Source: Nocardia vinacea NBRC 16497 (GTDB lineage Bacteria > Actinomycetota > Actinomycetes > Mycobacteriales > Mycobacteriaceae). From it: 64,000 nt of DNA. Both the position numbers and the translations under genes were made by a program. Positions within the stretch are counted from its first letter, which is position 1. Each line of letters starts with the position of its first letter. The notes below the pieces were generated by a model. The model worked only from the letters and a program-made list of their open reading frames with translations. It was not told the DNA's origin and searched no databases. Of this stretch, positions 16,421 to 25,133 are shown piece by piece. The stretch covers positions 48,887 to 112,886 of the forward strand of contig NZ_BAGN01000115.1 in NCBI RefSeq assembly GCF_000308835.1. Reading direction: 5' to 3'.

Positions 16421-17284
16421 TCATTCGGCCTCCTTGGTTCGACGATCGGCTACCGCCTCGTAAGTGCGCCGCAGCGCCCTGGCTGCCGACGGCGTGCGTT
16501 GCAGGACGCCGACATACAGTGCGTCGACGATGAGGAGCTGACTCATGCGACTCGCCATGGCCGCGGAACGGAATCCGTCCTCGCGTCCGGCCACGAGCAC
16601 CGTGTGCGCGGCGGCATTGGCGAGTCCGGATCGTGCTCCCGCGGTCACGGCGACCGTGGTCACGCCCGCGTCGGCGGCCCGGCGCACAGCCTCGACGATC
16701 GCGGCGGTTTCGCCCGAATGCGAGAACGCGACGGTTACATCACCAGCCTGGAGCAGGCTGGCCTGGACCAGTGCATCATCCTCGGATGTGCATGCGCCGC
16801 ACCACATTCCGATGCGAGTCAGCTTCTGCGCCATATCCATCGCGACGAGTCCGGACGCGCCGATACCTACCAGGTGCACCCGTCGCGCGCCCACCAGTGC
16901 GTCGACGACGGCTTCCATGGTCGCCGGATCGGCGAGTTCGGCGGTCGCCATCATGCCCTCGGTTTCGAAGGCGGTGAGTTTGTGCAGCACCTTCGACAAC
17001 GCGTCGTCGGCGTCGATATCGGTGGCGAATACGGGCGAGCCGTCATCGCCGCCGACTGCGGCCATTGCGAGTCGCAGCTGCGGATAGCCTTCGTAGCCGA
17101 GGGTTTTCGCCAGCCGGACGACCGCGGAGGTGCTGGTCGCAGATCGGTCGGCGAGTTGGCTCACGGTGAGCTGTGCGGCGGCGGCCGGGTCGTGCCGGAT
17201 CACCTGCGCGACGCGCAGTGCGGTCGGGGTGAGTCGTGGCAGTGCCGCCAGCAGGCGAGTACGTACGTCATCAGCCTCGGGCAT
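16421..17284 (-). CDS. RpiR/MurR-family regulator with SIS domain
   Basis: A 287-residue regulator. The N-terminal HTH_6 domain (about 1-75) contains LTVSQLADRSATSTSAVVRL and LAKTLGYEGYPQLRLAMA; the C-terminal SIS domain (about 110-240) contains RVHLVGIGASGLVAMDMAQ and TVAFSHSGETAAIVEA, which binds phosphosugars. MurR in E. coli senses MurNAc-6-phosphate and represses murQ; the placement between anmK and murQ here supports the same role. It starts 3 bases before the anmK stop region with GAGGTG as ribosome binding site. Confidence 0.93.
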   Translation of the reverse strand: MPEADDVRTRLLAALPRLTPTALRVAQVIRHDPAAAAQLTVSQLADRSATSTSAVVRLAKTLGYEGYPQLRLAMAAVGGDDGSPVFATDIDADDALSKVLHKLTAFETEGMMATAELADPATMEAVVDALVGARRVHLVGIGASGLVAMDMAQKLTRIGMWCGACTSEDDALVQASLLQAGDVTVAFSHSGETAAIVEAVRRAADAGVTTVAVTAGARSGLANAAAHTVLVAGREDGFRSAAMASRMSQLLIVDALYVGVLQRTPSAARALRRTYEAVADRRTKEAE

Positions 17285-17287
17285 GGT

Positions 17288-18448
17288 TCACCTCGCCACC
17301 GTGAGTCGTCGGGGCATAGCGGTCGGCGCACTGGGCAGCGCGAATCCGGCCGCACCCGGGGTGATCGAACCGAGCACCGCGGCGCGACTCGCTCCGGTAC
17401 AGGCGGGTCGGCTACCCGCCAGACCGTGCGCGGTGAGGAAGCCGAGCACCGCGAATGCGGTTGCCTCCTTCGCCGCCGACGGTAGACCGAGTTCGTCGGA
17501 GGTGCGCAACTTCGTGGTAGCGAGATGTGCACCGAGCATTGCCATCAGGGTGGGATTGCGTGTCCCGCCGCCCGACGCGATGACCTCGGTCGGGCGCAGC
17601 GGTGCGAGGGCATCGGCGATGGTACGGGCGGTCAGCGCGGTCACAGTGGCGACAATATCGTCGGGGGAGACCGAACGGCCGTCCAACACGCGCGCCAAAT
17701 AGCTGCGGTTGAACAGCTCCTTCCCGGTGGTCTTGGGTGCCGGTGCGCGGTAATAGGGTTCCGCGAGAAGGGTTTCCAGCAGATCGGTGTCGATCTCGCC
17801 ACAGGCGGCCCGCACTCCGGCGCGGTCGAAATGCTCGGCGCCGCCGGTGCACAGATCGACAGCCGCATCGATGAGGGCGTTGCCGGGGCCGGTGTCGAAG
17901 GCGACCGGCTTGTCGCCGGTGACCGTGACATTCGCGATCCCGCCGATATTCAGCGCGGCCGCGCGTTCGGGACGTCCCGCCAGCCACAACAGGTCGAACA
18001 GTCCCACCAGCGGTGCGCCCTGCCCGCCCGCGGCGATATCGCGCGAACGAAAGTCGCTGACGACCGGCAACCCGGTGCGCTCGGCGATCCACGCAGGCTG
18101 CCCCAGCTGCAGCGTGCCTTTCACCGCACCGTCGCTCACCCAGTGGTAGACCGTCTGTCCATGGGAGGCGACGAGATCAGCTGTGCCGCCGAAGAACTCG
18201 TGCTGTGCCGCATCAGCCGCATCGGCGAAGGCTTGGCCGATCGCGGTATCCAGACGGCACACGGTGGCCATAGGTACGGCACCGGGCGGCAAGGCGGCGA
18301 TGAGCTCCGTACGCAGTTCCTCGGAATACGGTCGGCTGAGCTGTCCGACAAGTCGCACCTGAATCGACGTGTCCTGCAATGTGATATCCGCGCCGACAGT
18401 ATCGATCGCATCGTGCGAGGTCCCCGACATCAACCCGATGACGCGCAC
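17288..18448 (-). CDS. anmK: anhydro-N-acetylmuramic acid kinase
   Basis: A 386-residue ASKHA-fold kinase that opens and phosphorylates 1,6-anhydroMurNAc to MurNAc-6-phosphate, the MurQ substrate. The N-terminal VIGLMSGTSHDAIDTVGADI, the central LVASHGQTVYHW, the phosphate-binding NIGGIANVTV and AFDTGPGNALIDA, and ASGGGTRNPTLMAML are all AnmK hallmarks. The GTG start overlaps the last base of the symporter stop codon (TAGTG), so the two are translationally coupled. The C-terminal tail after GSRPACTGASRAAVLG fits the family end. Confidence 0.95.
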   Translation of the reverse strand: MRVIGLMSGTSHDAIDTVGADITLQDTSIQVRLVGQLSRPYSEELRTELIAALPPGAVPMATVCRLDTAIGQAFADAADAAQHEFFGGTADLVASHGQTVYHWVSDGAVKGTLQLGQPAWIAERTGLPVVSDFRSRDIAAGGQGAPLVGLFDLLWLAGRPERAAALNIGGIANVTVTGDKPVAFDTGPGNALIDAAVDLCTGGAEHFDRAGVRAACGEIDTDLLETLLAEPYYRAPAPKTTGKELFNRSYLARVLDGRSVSPDDIVATVTALTARTIADALAPLRPTEVIASGGGTRNPTLMAMLGAHLATTKLRTSDELGLPSAAKEATAFAVLGFLTAHGLAGSRPACTGASRAAVLGSITPGAAGFALPSAPTAMPRRLTVAR

Positions 18449-19977
18449 TACGCCACCGCCGCAACGGGTTCCGGCTCATCCGGTGCGGATGCCGGATGGA
18501 ACAGGCTGGCAATTCCGCCGACGATCAAGGTGACGAGCACGCCGATCGGCACCAACCACTGTGCCGCGATACCCTTTTCGACCACTTTCCCCGCGACGGT
18601 CACATCGATCTTGACCACCCGCACCACGAACGTCATCACGATCACCGTGGCGATGAAGGCGACGATCGCGTCGAACTGGTTGGCACGCGCGACCAGTCGC
18701 CCGAGCAGGAACGCGCCGAGCAGTGCACCGTAGGTGTACCCCGCGATGGTGAGCGCGGTCAGGTACACATTGCCAGTCGTCGCGCTGAAACCCATCGCGA
18801 ACGCCGCCATCAGCGCCGCCCACACCAGTGTCATCACGCGCGCCAGCCGCAGCAGCGTGTGATCGGCGAGCGTGCGCCGGGAGAAGCTGCGAATGATATC
18901 GGCGACCGTCGAATTGGCCATGGAATTCAACGCCGAGGACAGTGAACCCATTGCCGCGCCGAGGATTCCGGCGACCAGCAGTCCGGAGACCACCACCGGC
19001 AACCCGTGCAGTATGAAGTTGGGATACAGGCTGTCCGCGCTGGCCAATCCGAGTTCCTTGGCCGTCTTGCCGCCGTTGTAGGACCACAGCAGCACACCGA
19101 CCAGGGAGAATGCGGCGAACTGGATGGCTACGAAGATGCCCGAACCTATCATCGCCTTCTGGCTGTCGCGCAGCGACCGCGTCGCCAGAATGCGCTGCAC
19201 GATCAGCTGATCCGAGCCGTGCGAGGCCATCGCGAAGATCGCGCCGCCGATTATCGCGGTCGGGAGAGCGAAGGTGCTGGTGAGAATGTGCGCGAGACCG
19301 AAATCGGTATCGAAGACACCGAACTTGCCCGCATGCAACGCATCCGACCAGCCGGACGCGCCGACGTGGCCGGTGAGCACGCAGATCGCGATGAGCGCGC
19401 CGGTGAGGTAGAGGCCCATCTGTAGTGCATCGGTCCAGATCACCGCCTTGATGCCACCCAGGTACGTGTACACGACGGTGAGCAGCGTCAGCGCCACGAT
19501 GATCGCGTCGTAGCCGAAGTCGAGTCCGAATTCGCTGAGCAGCAATTTGATCGGAATGGCGGAGGCGAACAGTCGCACGCCCTCGGCGAGCAGCCGGGTG
19601 AACACGAAGGTCACCGCGGCCACGCCCTGCAGGTAGCGACCGAAGCGCAGGTCGAGATACTGATATGCGCTGACGAACCCACCGCGCTTGTAGAGCGGGA
19701 TCAGCACGATCGCCACGACCGTGCGTCCGATGATGTACCCGATGGCCAGTTCGACATTTCCGAAGGCCTGATCGGTGTACGCTCCGCCCGGAATCGAGAT
19801 GACGGTGAGCACACTGGTTTCGGTGGCCACCACCGAGAAACACACAGTCCACCACGGCATTCGGCCCTCACCGACGAAATAGTCGCTGCTGGACTTCTGT
19901 TTTCCGGACAGCCGCAGGCCGATCCACGCGACGGTAACGAGATAGACGACGATGACGGCGAGATCGAGTGCGTTCAA
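18448..19977 (-). CDS. sodium:solute symporter family transporter
   Basis: A 509-residue transporter with about thirteen membrane helices of the SSS family (PF00474). The N-terminal LDLAVIVVYLVTVAWIGLRL, the DYFVGEGRMPWW element and the conserved AIPGGAY-like ISIPGGAY fit sialic acid, sugar and amino-acid symporters. It is embedded in the muropeptide sugar operon, so the likely cargo is MurNAc, anhydroMurNAc or a related amino sugar; that is inference from context. It uses a TTG start with a strong GGGGAG site. The upstream gap contains two direct repeats. Confidence 0.9.
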   Translation of the reverse strand: MNALDLAVIVVYLVTVAWIGLRLSGKQKSSSDYFVGEGRMPWWTVCFSVVATETSVLTVISIPGGAYTDQAFGNVELAIGYIIGRTVVAIVLIPLYKRGGFVSAYQYLDLRFGRYLQGVAAVTFVFTRLLAEGVRLFASAIPIKLLLSEFGLDFGYDAIIVALTLLTVVYTYLGGIKAVIWTDALQMGLYLTGALIAICVLTGHVGASGWSDALHAGKFGVFDTDFGLAHILTSTFALPTAIIGGAIFAMASHGSDQLIVQRILATRSLRDSQKAMIGSGIFVAIQFAAFSLVGVLLWSYNGGKTAKELGLASADSLYPNFILHGLPVVVSGLLVAGILGAAMGSLSSALNSMANSTVADIIRSFSRRTLADHTLLRLARVMTLVWAALMAAFAMGFSATTGNVYLTALTIAGYTYGALLGAFLLGRLVARANQFDAIVAFIATVIVMTFVVRVVKIDVTVAGKVVEKGIAAQWLVPIGVLVTLIVGGIASLFHPASAPDEPEPVAAVA

Positions 19978-20013
19978 CGCAGCTCCCCGGTGACGCGGTG
20001 GACTGAATGCAAC

Positions 20014-20055
20014 TAAGTGTCAGATGTCACGACGCCTCTGTCAATAAGTGTCAGA
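20014..20055. repeat. direct repeats upstream of the symporter gene
   Basis: The 11-mer TAAGTGTCAGA occurs at 20014-20024 and again at 20045-20055, exactly 31 bases apart, close to three helical turns. The pair spans the end of the kinase gene and the gap in front of the symporter. The same-face spacing suggests an operator for a regulator such as the RpiR protein of this operon, but the kinase coding overlap could make it coincidental. Confidence 0.45.
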
Positions 20056-20970
20056 GATTCGAGTGACCAGCGCTTCGAGCGCGGTGGTCGGGTCGAGAGC
20101 GAGTAGCGCGGCGCCGTCGATCGGGTCGCCGAGCGAGTCGCGGCGATCGATCGCGTGCGCGATCTGGTTGTCGAGCGGGTCCAGGAGCGATGCGCCGAGC
20201 TTGACCAGGCCGCCGGTGATCGCATAGGGGACAGGTGGGCGAATTCCGGATCGTTCGATCGCAGCGAGGACCGTGCGAGCGAGTGCACGTGCGGCGGCCG
20301 CCATGATCGCGGCCGCGGTATCGTCGGCGGCAGCGGCAACGACGGGCGCGAATTCAGCGGCGGCAAGGGCCGGATTATCGTGTTCGCCAAGGTATTTCGG
20401 CAATACATCCAATTCGATGCCGTAGTGTTCGCGGACCCTCTCGGTCAGGATGGTGCGTGGCCCGCGGCCGTCATGGGCACGTAGTGCGGCGCGCAGACCT
20501 TCGAGGCCGATCCAGCCGCCACTGCCCTCGTCGCCGAGTTGCGGCCCCCAGCCGTCGACTCGGGTGAACCGGCCTACCCCGTCGACGGCGGTCGCGACGG
20601 CTCCGGTCCCGATTGCCAGCACGACTCCGGGCGCCCCTCCTAGCGCTCCGGCGTGTGCGGTGACGGCGTCGGAAGTCACGACGACGGCGACCGCGCCGGG
20701 GACCTCGGCCAGCCTTCGGGCGAGTGCTGCGGCCGCGGCCGGTGCCGATGCGGCACCCGCCGCGCCCACCGAGAGCGTGAACGTTGTTGGTAGCGAGGCG
20801 ATCTGATCGATCACCGCGTGGATCGCACGCTCCGCCGCAGTGACACCCGTACGGTGCGCCAGCCCCGGCGCACCCGGCGCTTCCGCATAGCCCACCTGGC
20901 GTCCGCCGACACGCAGTGAACCGCGACAGCCGGTCTTGCCGAGATCGATCGCGAGGACATGGCTGGCCAT
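20041..20970 (-). CDS. BadF/BadG/BcrA-type ATPase, amino-sugar kinase (NagK/MurK-like)
   Basis: A 309-residue ASKHA ATPase. The phosphate-1 loop VLAIDLGKTGCRGSLRVGG, the second loop VVLAIGTGAVATAVDG, the WGPQLGDEGSGGWIGLEGL signature and a late AITGGLVKLGASLLDPL adenosine motif are present. Relatives phosphorylate N-acetylglucosamine and N-acetylmuramic acid (MurK). As the first gene of the recycling operon it would phosphorylate free GlcNAc or MurNAc taken up by the symporter. ATG 20970 was chosen because the fold begins directly after it; its ribosome binding site is weak. Confidence 0.9.
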   Translation of the reverse strand: MASHVLAIDLGKTGCRGSLRVGGRQVGYAEAPGAPGLAHRTGVTAAERAIHAVIDQIASLPTTFTLSVGAAGAASAPAAAAALARRLAEVPGAVAVVVTSDAVTAHAGALGGAPGVVLAIGTGAVATAVDGVGRFTRVDGWGPQLGDEGSGGWIGLEGLRAALRAHDGRGPRTILTERVREHYGIELDVLPKYLGEHDNPALAAAEFAPVVAAAADDTAAAIMAAAARALARTVLAAIERSGIRPPVPYAITGGLVKLGASLLDPLDNQIAHAIDRRDSLGDPIDGAALLALDPTTALEALVTRISDTY

Positions 20971-21028
20971 GGGGATATCTTTACCGTCCGTAGACTGGGG
21001 TTGTGCACGTTCCGTCGAAGCTGTTGCC

Positions 21029-21520
21029 ATGACCGAGCGGAAGCCCCTCGGTGTCACCTTCGAATCGTGGATCGACAAACAGGTCCGCGAGGCCACCGAA
21101 CGCGGCGAATTCGAGAACCTCCGTGGCACGGGCAAACCGATCCCGAACTCCGTCGACGACGAGAACTGGTGGTTGCAGAACTACCTGCGCCGAGAGGGCG
21201 TGCGTGGCGACGGCCTGCTGCCCCCGTCCCTCATATTGCGCCGCGATATCGAGGAACTTCCGGAAACGGTGCGTGATATGACCTCCGAACGCGAGGTCCG
21301 CAAAACGGTATCGGAGCTGAACGAGCGCATCGTCGAGTGGTTGCGAATGCCGCACGGGCCGTTTGTTCCGGTCGGACCGGTCAATACCGAGGAGATCGTC
21401 AAGCAGTGGCGCACCGACCGTGCGGCCACACGTCGAGCGGCTCCGCCTGAGTCGCGTCCTCGGCCCGCGCCTGCCGAACCCCGTTGGTGGCACCGGATTA
21501 CGCGCCGCAGTCCAGGCTGA
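21029..21520 (+). CDS. DUF1992 (DNAJC28-like conserved domain) protein
   Basis: A 163-residue cytoplasmic protein. Residues 8-75 form the DUF1992 domain: FESWIDKQVREATERGEFEN, LRGTGKPIPNSVDDENWW and LRREGVRGDGLLPPSLILRR. The domain occurs alone in bacteria and as part of human DNAJC28, but its role is not known. The C-terminal 40 residues are Pro/Arg-rich and disordered. It is divergent from the kinase gene, with only about 58 bases between starts. ATG 21029 precedes the domain directly. Confidence 0.88.
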   Translation: MTERKPLGVTFESWIDKQVREATERGEFENLRGTGKPIPNSVDDENWWLQNYLRREGVRGDGLLPPSLILRRDIEELPETVRDMTSEREVRKTVSELNERIVEWLRMPHGPFVPVGPVNTEEIVKQWRTDRAATRRAAPPESRPRPAPAEPRWWHRITRRSPG

Positions 21521-21549
21521 ATCTACCCGCAGTGCAAGATATTTCGAGG

Positions 21550-22209
21550 TCAGGCCAGAAACCGCAGCGTAGAGGGTTCACCGCGATTCAGGGCTGCGGT
21601 GTGCTCGGTGAGGTTGAGACCATCGCTGAGTGTCGATCCGGTGTCGAGCAGTGCGACCAGTCCGGCCTCCGCGTCTTTGACCGCTGCCGCCGCATCGAGG
21701 AGCCAGTCGATTCGGTCGGGTTCGACGACGATGACGCCTTCCTCATCGGCGAGGATCAGGTCACCCGGGGATACCTCGACGCCACCACAGGTCACCGGGA
21801 TCTGCAGCTCACCGAGGTGTGCGGTGGTACCCGCCATGGGCGTGACGAAGCGGCTGTACACCGGCAGCGCACAACCTCGGACATAGGCGATATCGCGATA
21901 CCCGCCATCGACGATGATGCCGCCGAGACGGCGAACCAGCGCGCCGCGCGCGAATAGTTCTCCGGCGAGCGCGATTTCGGCACCACCGCCATCGACGACG
22001 ATGACGTCGCCAGGCGCGGCGGTCTCGACGGCGCGCAGCACGGCGAGGAAGTCACCGCGACAGCGCACGGTGAAGGCGGGCCCGAGAATCCGCGGCTCGG
22101 CCGAGCGCAGGCGAATCGCGCTGTCCAGCACTCGGATCGACTTATCGGCATCGCAGATCGCCGTCGTATCGACGGTCCGGAATTTCTGGACGAGCTGGTC
22201 GGTCGGCAT
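21550..22209 (-). CDS. RraA-family protein (aldolase or RNase E regulator-like)
   Basis: A 219-residue RraA/MenG-like fold. The phosphate or substrate loop DVIVVDGGGAEIALAGELFA, the following ARRLGGIIVDGGYRD-type segment (LVRRLGGIIVDGGYRDIAY) and DLILADEEGVIVVEPDRI are typical. Members with the conserved Arg and Asp of GYRD act as metal-dependent 4-hydroxy-4-methyl-2-oxoglutarate/oxaloacetate lyases; others inhibit RNase E. Which applies cannot be decided here. ATG 22209 with GGGGA upstream is the preferred start; longer in-frame forms lack a ribosome binding site. Confidence 0.88.
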   Translation of the reverse strand: MPTDQLVQKFRTVDTTAICDADKSIRVLDSAIRLRSAEPRILGPAFTVRCRGDFLAVLRAVETAAPGDVIVVDGGGAEIALAGELFARGALVRRLGGIIVDGGYRDIAYVRGCALPVYSRFVTPMAGTTAHLGELQIPVTCGGVEVSPGDLILADEEGVIVVEPDRIDWLLDAAAAVKDAEAGLVALLDTGSTLSDGLNLTEHTAALNRGEPSTLRFLA

Positions 22210-22406
22210 CGATGACGTCCCCTTCGTAACTCGAATGACGGGATCAGTTCGCATCGTACGGTCGGACAGCCTGCCGACCAATCGTGGCCGTGCGATGAGC
22301 GGGGCGGCCGAGTTGATCTTGCCGGATATCCAGCAAATGATCGGCACACCACCGTATGATGCGTCAAGCATTCGGTTTGCCCTGCTGCGATGGCGTCCAG
22401 GAGGTC

Positions 22407-23006
22407 ATGCGCGTGGAAGACAACCGATACCTCGCCGAGGCCGACGACGAAACGACGCGCGAAATGCGCCGCAGAATCGCGCTGGCGCTGCCCGCACTGG
22501 GGCTGATGCTCCCCGTGGTCTGGAAGGGATCGGACGGTAACGCGGCCGAGCCGCCGACCGTCGAATTCCCGACCGTCCACGACCGGTCCCCGGGTCCGGG
22601 CACCACGATTCACGGCATGGCCGACCTGAACTGGCAGCCCGCTCCCGGCGCACCACCGCAGAGCTTCGAAACCGCCGACGTGCTCGGTTCCTATCGAGCT
22701 CCCGGCTTCTACGCGAGCTATGCCCGCTGGCACCCCGGTTGGATGAGCGCACCGCATGCCTACACCTTCGATCGCCACGCGGTCATGCTCTCGGGCGTCT
22801 GGACCGTCGGCGCGGGCCCCACCATCGACCTCACCACCACTCTGCCCATGTACCCGGGCGAATTCGCCACGCGCACAGCGGGTACGCCACACTACGACGG
22901 CACTTTGCACGACAGCCCGGAGCCCGCGGTCTTCATCCTGTTCGGAATCGGCCCTGCCATTCCGATACCCGTGGACCCCGCCCGGCCGCTGTTCGTCCGC
23001 ATCTAA
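22407..23006 (+). CDS. cupin-like hypothetical protein
   Basis: A 199-residue protein whose C-terminal 130 residues have cupin features: FYASYARWHPGWMSAPHAYT, a DRHAVMLSGVWTVGAG strand pair, the RTAGTPHYDGTLHDSPEPA metal-site-like stretch and a closing AVFILFGIGPAIPI. His residues at two cupin motifs could hold a metal. The N-terminal part contains a short hydrophobic run (IALALPALGLMLPVVW) after a basic stretch, perhaps an export signal or anchor. ATG 22407 and GTG 22413 both follow AGGAGG. Function unknown. Confidence 0.75.
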   Translation: MRVEDNRYLAEADDETTREMRRRIALALPALGLMLPVVWKGSDGNAAEPPTVEFPTVHDRSPGPGTTIHGMADLNWQPAPGAPPQSFETADVLGSYRAPGFYASYARWHPGWMSAPHAYTFDRHAVMLSGVWTVGAGPTIDLTTTLPMYPGEFATRTAGTPHYDGTLHDSPEPAVFILFGIGPAIPIPVDPARPLFVRI

Positions 23007-23063
23007 TCGCTGAGTCCAGGTGAGAATAGGGCTACGGCCCTGAATACGTTATGCGGAGGTTCG

Positions 23064-23477
23064 GTGCGACTGAGTGCGAAAGCGGCGCGAGAACGGTTCG
23101 TGGCAGAACCGGTAGCCCGACTCGCCACCGTCTCCACCGACCTGCGTCCACACATCGTGCCGATCGTATTCGCGGTCATCGACGACACCATCTACAGCGC
23201 CGTCGATGCGAAGCCGAAGACGACAACCGCCTTACGCCGCTTGGCGAATATCGCCGCGAACCCCGCTGTAGCCGTACTCGCCGACTGCTACAGCGACGAC
23301 TGGACGCACCTGTGGTGGGCCAGGGCCGACGGCACCGCACGAATCACCGACGCCCCTGAAACCCAGCAGGCCCTGGACCTGCTGACCGCGCGCTATCCCG
23401 TGTACCGCACCGAGCCGCCACCCGGTCCAGTGCTCGCTATCGACGTCACCCGCTGGTCGGGCTGGTCCGCGAGCTGA
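23064..23477 (+). CDS. PPOX-class F420-dependent oxidoreductase (TIGR03668-like)
   Basis: A 137-residue split-barrel enzyme. The order RERFVAEPVARLATVSTDLR, PHIVPIVFAVIDDTIYSAV, KTTTALRRLANIAANPAVAV and WWARADGTARITD is that of the pyridoxamine-phosphate-oxidase-like F420 family in mycobacteria, whose members handle F420 or related cofactors. Substrate unknown. The GTG start follows GGAGG at good spacing. Confidence 0.88.
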   Translation: MRLSAKAARERFVAEPVARLATVSTDLRPHIVPIVFAVIDDTIYSAVDAKPKTTTALRRLANIAANPAVAVLADCYSDDWTHLWWARADGTARITDAPETQQALDLLTARYPVYRTEPPPGPVLAIDVTRWSGWSAS

Positions 23478-23575
23478 CCCTCGCGGTGTGGACCGTGGCT
23501 GTTGCACTCCTATTTCGAATGCACGGGTGCTACGGATCGTGACAGCATGGGCTAACCAGTCGAAAGGGGACGCTC

Positions 23576-24406
23576 GTGGGGCAGTTGGAGGGCAGGGTCG
23601 CGGTGATCACCGGCGGTGCTCGCGGTCAAGGGCGTTCGCATGCGGTGACTTTGGCGGCCGAAGGCGCCGATATCGTGCTGTGCGATATCAGCGAACCGAT
23701 CGGTAGCGTGCCGTATCCGCTGAGTTCCGAAGACGATCTCGCCCAGACCGTCAAACTCGTCGAGGAGACCGGGCGGCGTTGTGTCGCGGTGCAGGCCGAT
23801 GTGCGCAGCCACACGGCGATGGACGGGCTGGCCGAACGAGCCGTCGCCGAGTTCGGTCGGATCGATATCCTGCTCGCCAACGCTGGCATCGCCTCCGGCG
23901 CGGCCGTCGCCGAGATGGACGAGCAGATGTGGCAGGACATGATCGACGTCAATCTCACCGGCGTCTTCCACAGCTTCCGCGCGGTCTTACCGCATATGAT
24001 CGAGCGCCGGTGGGGCAGAATCGTTGCCACCTCGTCCATCGTCGGCCGCATGGGAGCGGCGAACTCCGGCCACTACGCTGCGGCGAAATGGGGTGTCATC
24101 GGTTTGGTCAAATCGCTTGCCCACGAAGTAATTCCGCACGGCATCACTGTCAACGCGGTACTGCCGGCCGGTGTGCGCACCGATATGATCATGAATCCAG
24201 CAATGTATTCGGCGATGGTGCCCGATATCGAGAATCCCACACTCGAGGATGTGGAGGCGATGTTCGCCGCCGGTCCGCCGAACGGTGATCTGATTGTGCC
24301 GCAAGAGGTTTCCCACGCCATCCTGCTTTTGGTCGGCGAATCCGGGCGCCACTTCAACGGCGAAGCGATCACCATCTCCGGCGGCATGAGCGCGGGCACC
24401 ACCTGA
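23576..24406 (+). CDS. mycofactocin-coupled short-chain dehydrogenase/reductase
   Basis: A 276-residue Rossmann-fold SDR. VAVITGGARGQGRSHAVTL with the inserted GQGRSHA and the following EGADIVLCDISEPI are diagnostic of the mycofactocin-dependent group, in which NAD is held tightly and electrons pass to mycofactocin. The active-site Ser (TSSIVGRMG), Tyr and Lys (HYAAAKWGVIGL) are present. Substrates are usually alcohols, terpenoids or steroids. The GTG start follows AAAGGGGA. It converges on the small membrane gene with two bases between the stops. Confidence 0.92.
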   Translation: MGQLEGRVAVITGGARGQGRSHAVTLAAEGADIVLCDISEPIGSVPYPLSSEDDLAQTVKLVEETGRRCVAVQADVRSHTAMDGLAERAVAEFGRIDILLANAGIASGAAVAEMDEQMWQDMIDVNLTGVFHSFRAVLPHMIERRWGRIVATSSIVGRMGAANSGHYAAAKWGVIGLVKSLAHEVIPHGITVNAVLPAGVRTDMIMNPAMYSAMVPDIENPTLEDVEAMFAAGPPNGDLIVPQEVSHAILLLVGESGRHFNGEAITISGGMSAGTT

Positions 24407-24408
24407 GG

Positions 24409-24642
24409 CTAGAACCCGACGGTGTTGAGAATCGCCAGTACGAACGGTGCGGCGACAATGAGCACCCCGATAACCACCAGCGCCGCAATCACATTCGCGA
24501 TACGCCAACCACGCGAGGCTGAGTAGCGGCGCGACAGTCGATGCGCATCCGCCGTGGACTGGCGCGCCCAATCCATATGACGGGCCACGTTCCGATTCGC
24601 ATTCTGACTCGCCTGCCAAGACGAGAATCCGGGATTTGTCAT
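24409..24642 (-). CDS. small single-pass membrane protein, 77 aa
   Basis: An N-terminal soluble part rich in Asn, Arg and Ala (SSWQASQNANRNVARHMDWA) is followed by one strong membrane helix near the C-terminus, IANVIAALVVIGVLIVAAPF. I recognise no family. ATG 24642 has an AAGGA ribosome binding site nine bases away. Orientation is C-terminal helix with a very short tail (ILNTVGF). Confidence 0.6.
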   Translation of the reverse strand: MTNPGFSSWQASQNANRNVARHMDWARQSTADAHRLSRRYSASRGWRIANVIAALVVIGVLIVAAPFVLAILNTVGF

Positions 24643-24923
24643 CGTCGATGTCCTTCCGACATTTCGAGAACCGATGCCATCGACACTATTTCCGCACCGC
24701 CGCATCCGAATCCGCCGAAGTACTCATCGACCTACTCATCCACCGCCCACCTCAGAGTCTCTTCCGTTCGAACCACCGCCGCCACCGAGAGCAGGAAGAC
24801 GGGGAGAGCACCTTCAGATGCCACCTCGGCGTCGGCAGTGGCATATGCGCGGGCAAACGCAACCCCGAGCGACGTGGACGAACATCCGATGAATCGGTGC
24901 CCGCACTGCGTAGGATCACTGAC

Positions 24924-25133
24924 ATGCGACTATCCACACGAAACCAACTCGATGGAACAGTCGTCTCGGTCACCCGCGGCGAAGCGATGGCCGTCGTCCG
25001 CGTCCGGCTGGCCGGCGGCGACGAAATCACGTCCTCCATCACCCGCGACGCCGCCGACGACCTCGAGCTCAGCGACGGCTCGCGAGTCACCGTCCTCATC
25101 AAATCAACCGAAGTCGCCCTCGGCGTCGACTGA
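24924..25133 (+). CDS. molbindin-like TOBE-domain protein
   Basis: A 69-residue single TOBE/Mop domain. STRNQLDGTVVSVTRGEAMA is the molbindin signature, followed by VVRVRLAGGDEITSSITRDA and DGSRVTVLIKSTEVALGVD. Molbindins store molybdate or tungstate as hexamers or trimers and also appear at the end of ModE or ModC. No molybdate transporter or regulator is adjacent. ATG 24924 follows AGGA. The 280 bases before it carry no gene that I can support. Confidence 0.88.
   Translation: MRLSTRNQLDGTVVSVTRGEAMAVVRVRLAGGDEITSSITRDAADDLELSDGSRVTVLIKSTEVALGVD

Noticed and set aside
16313..17485. A 390-codon plus-strand frame
   Set aside because: It is antisense to the RpiR regulator and part of anmK; composition is Arg/His/Gly-rich without domains.
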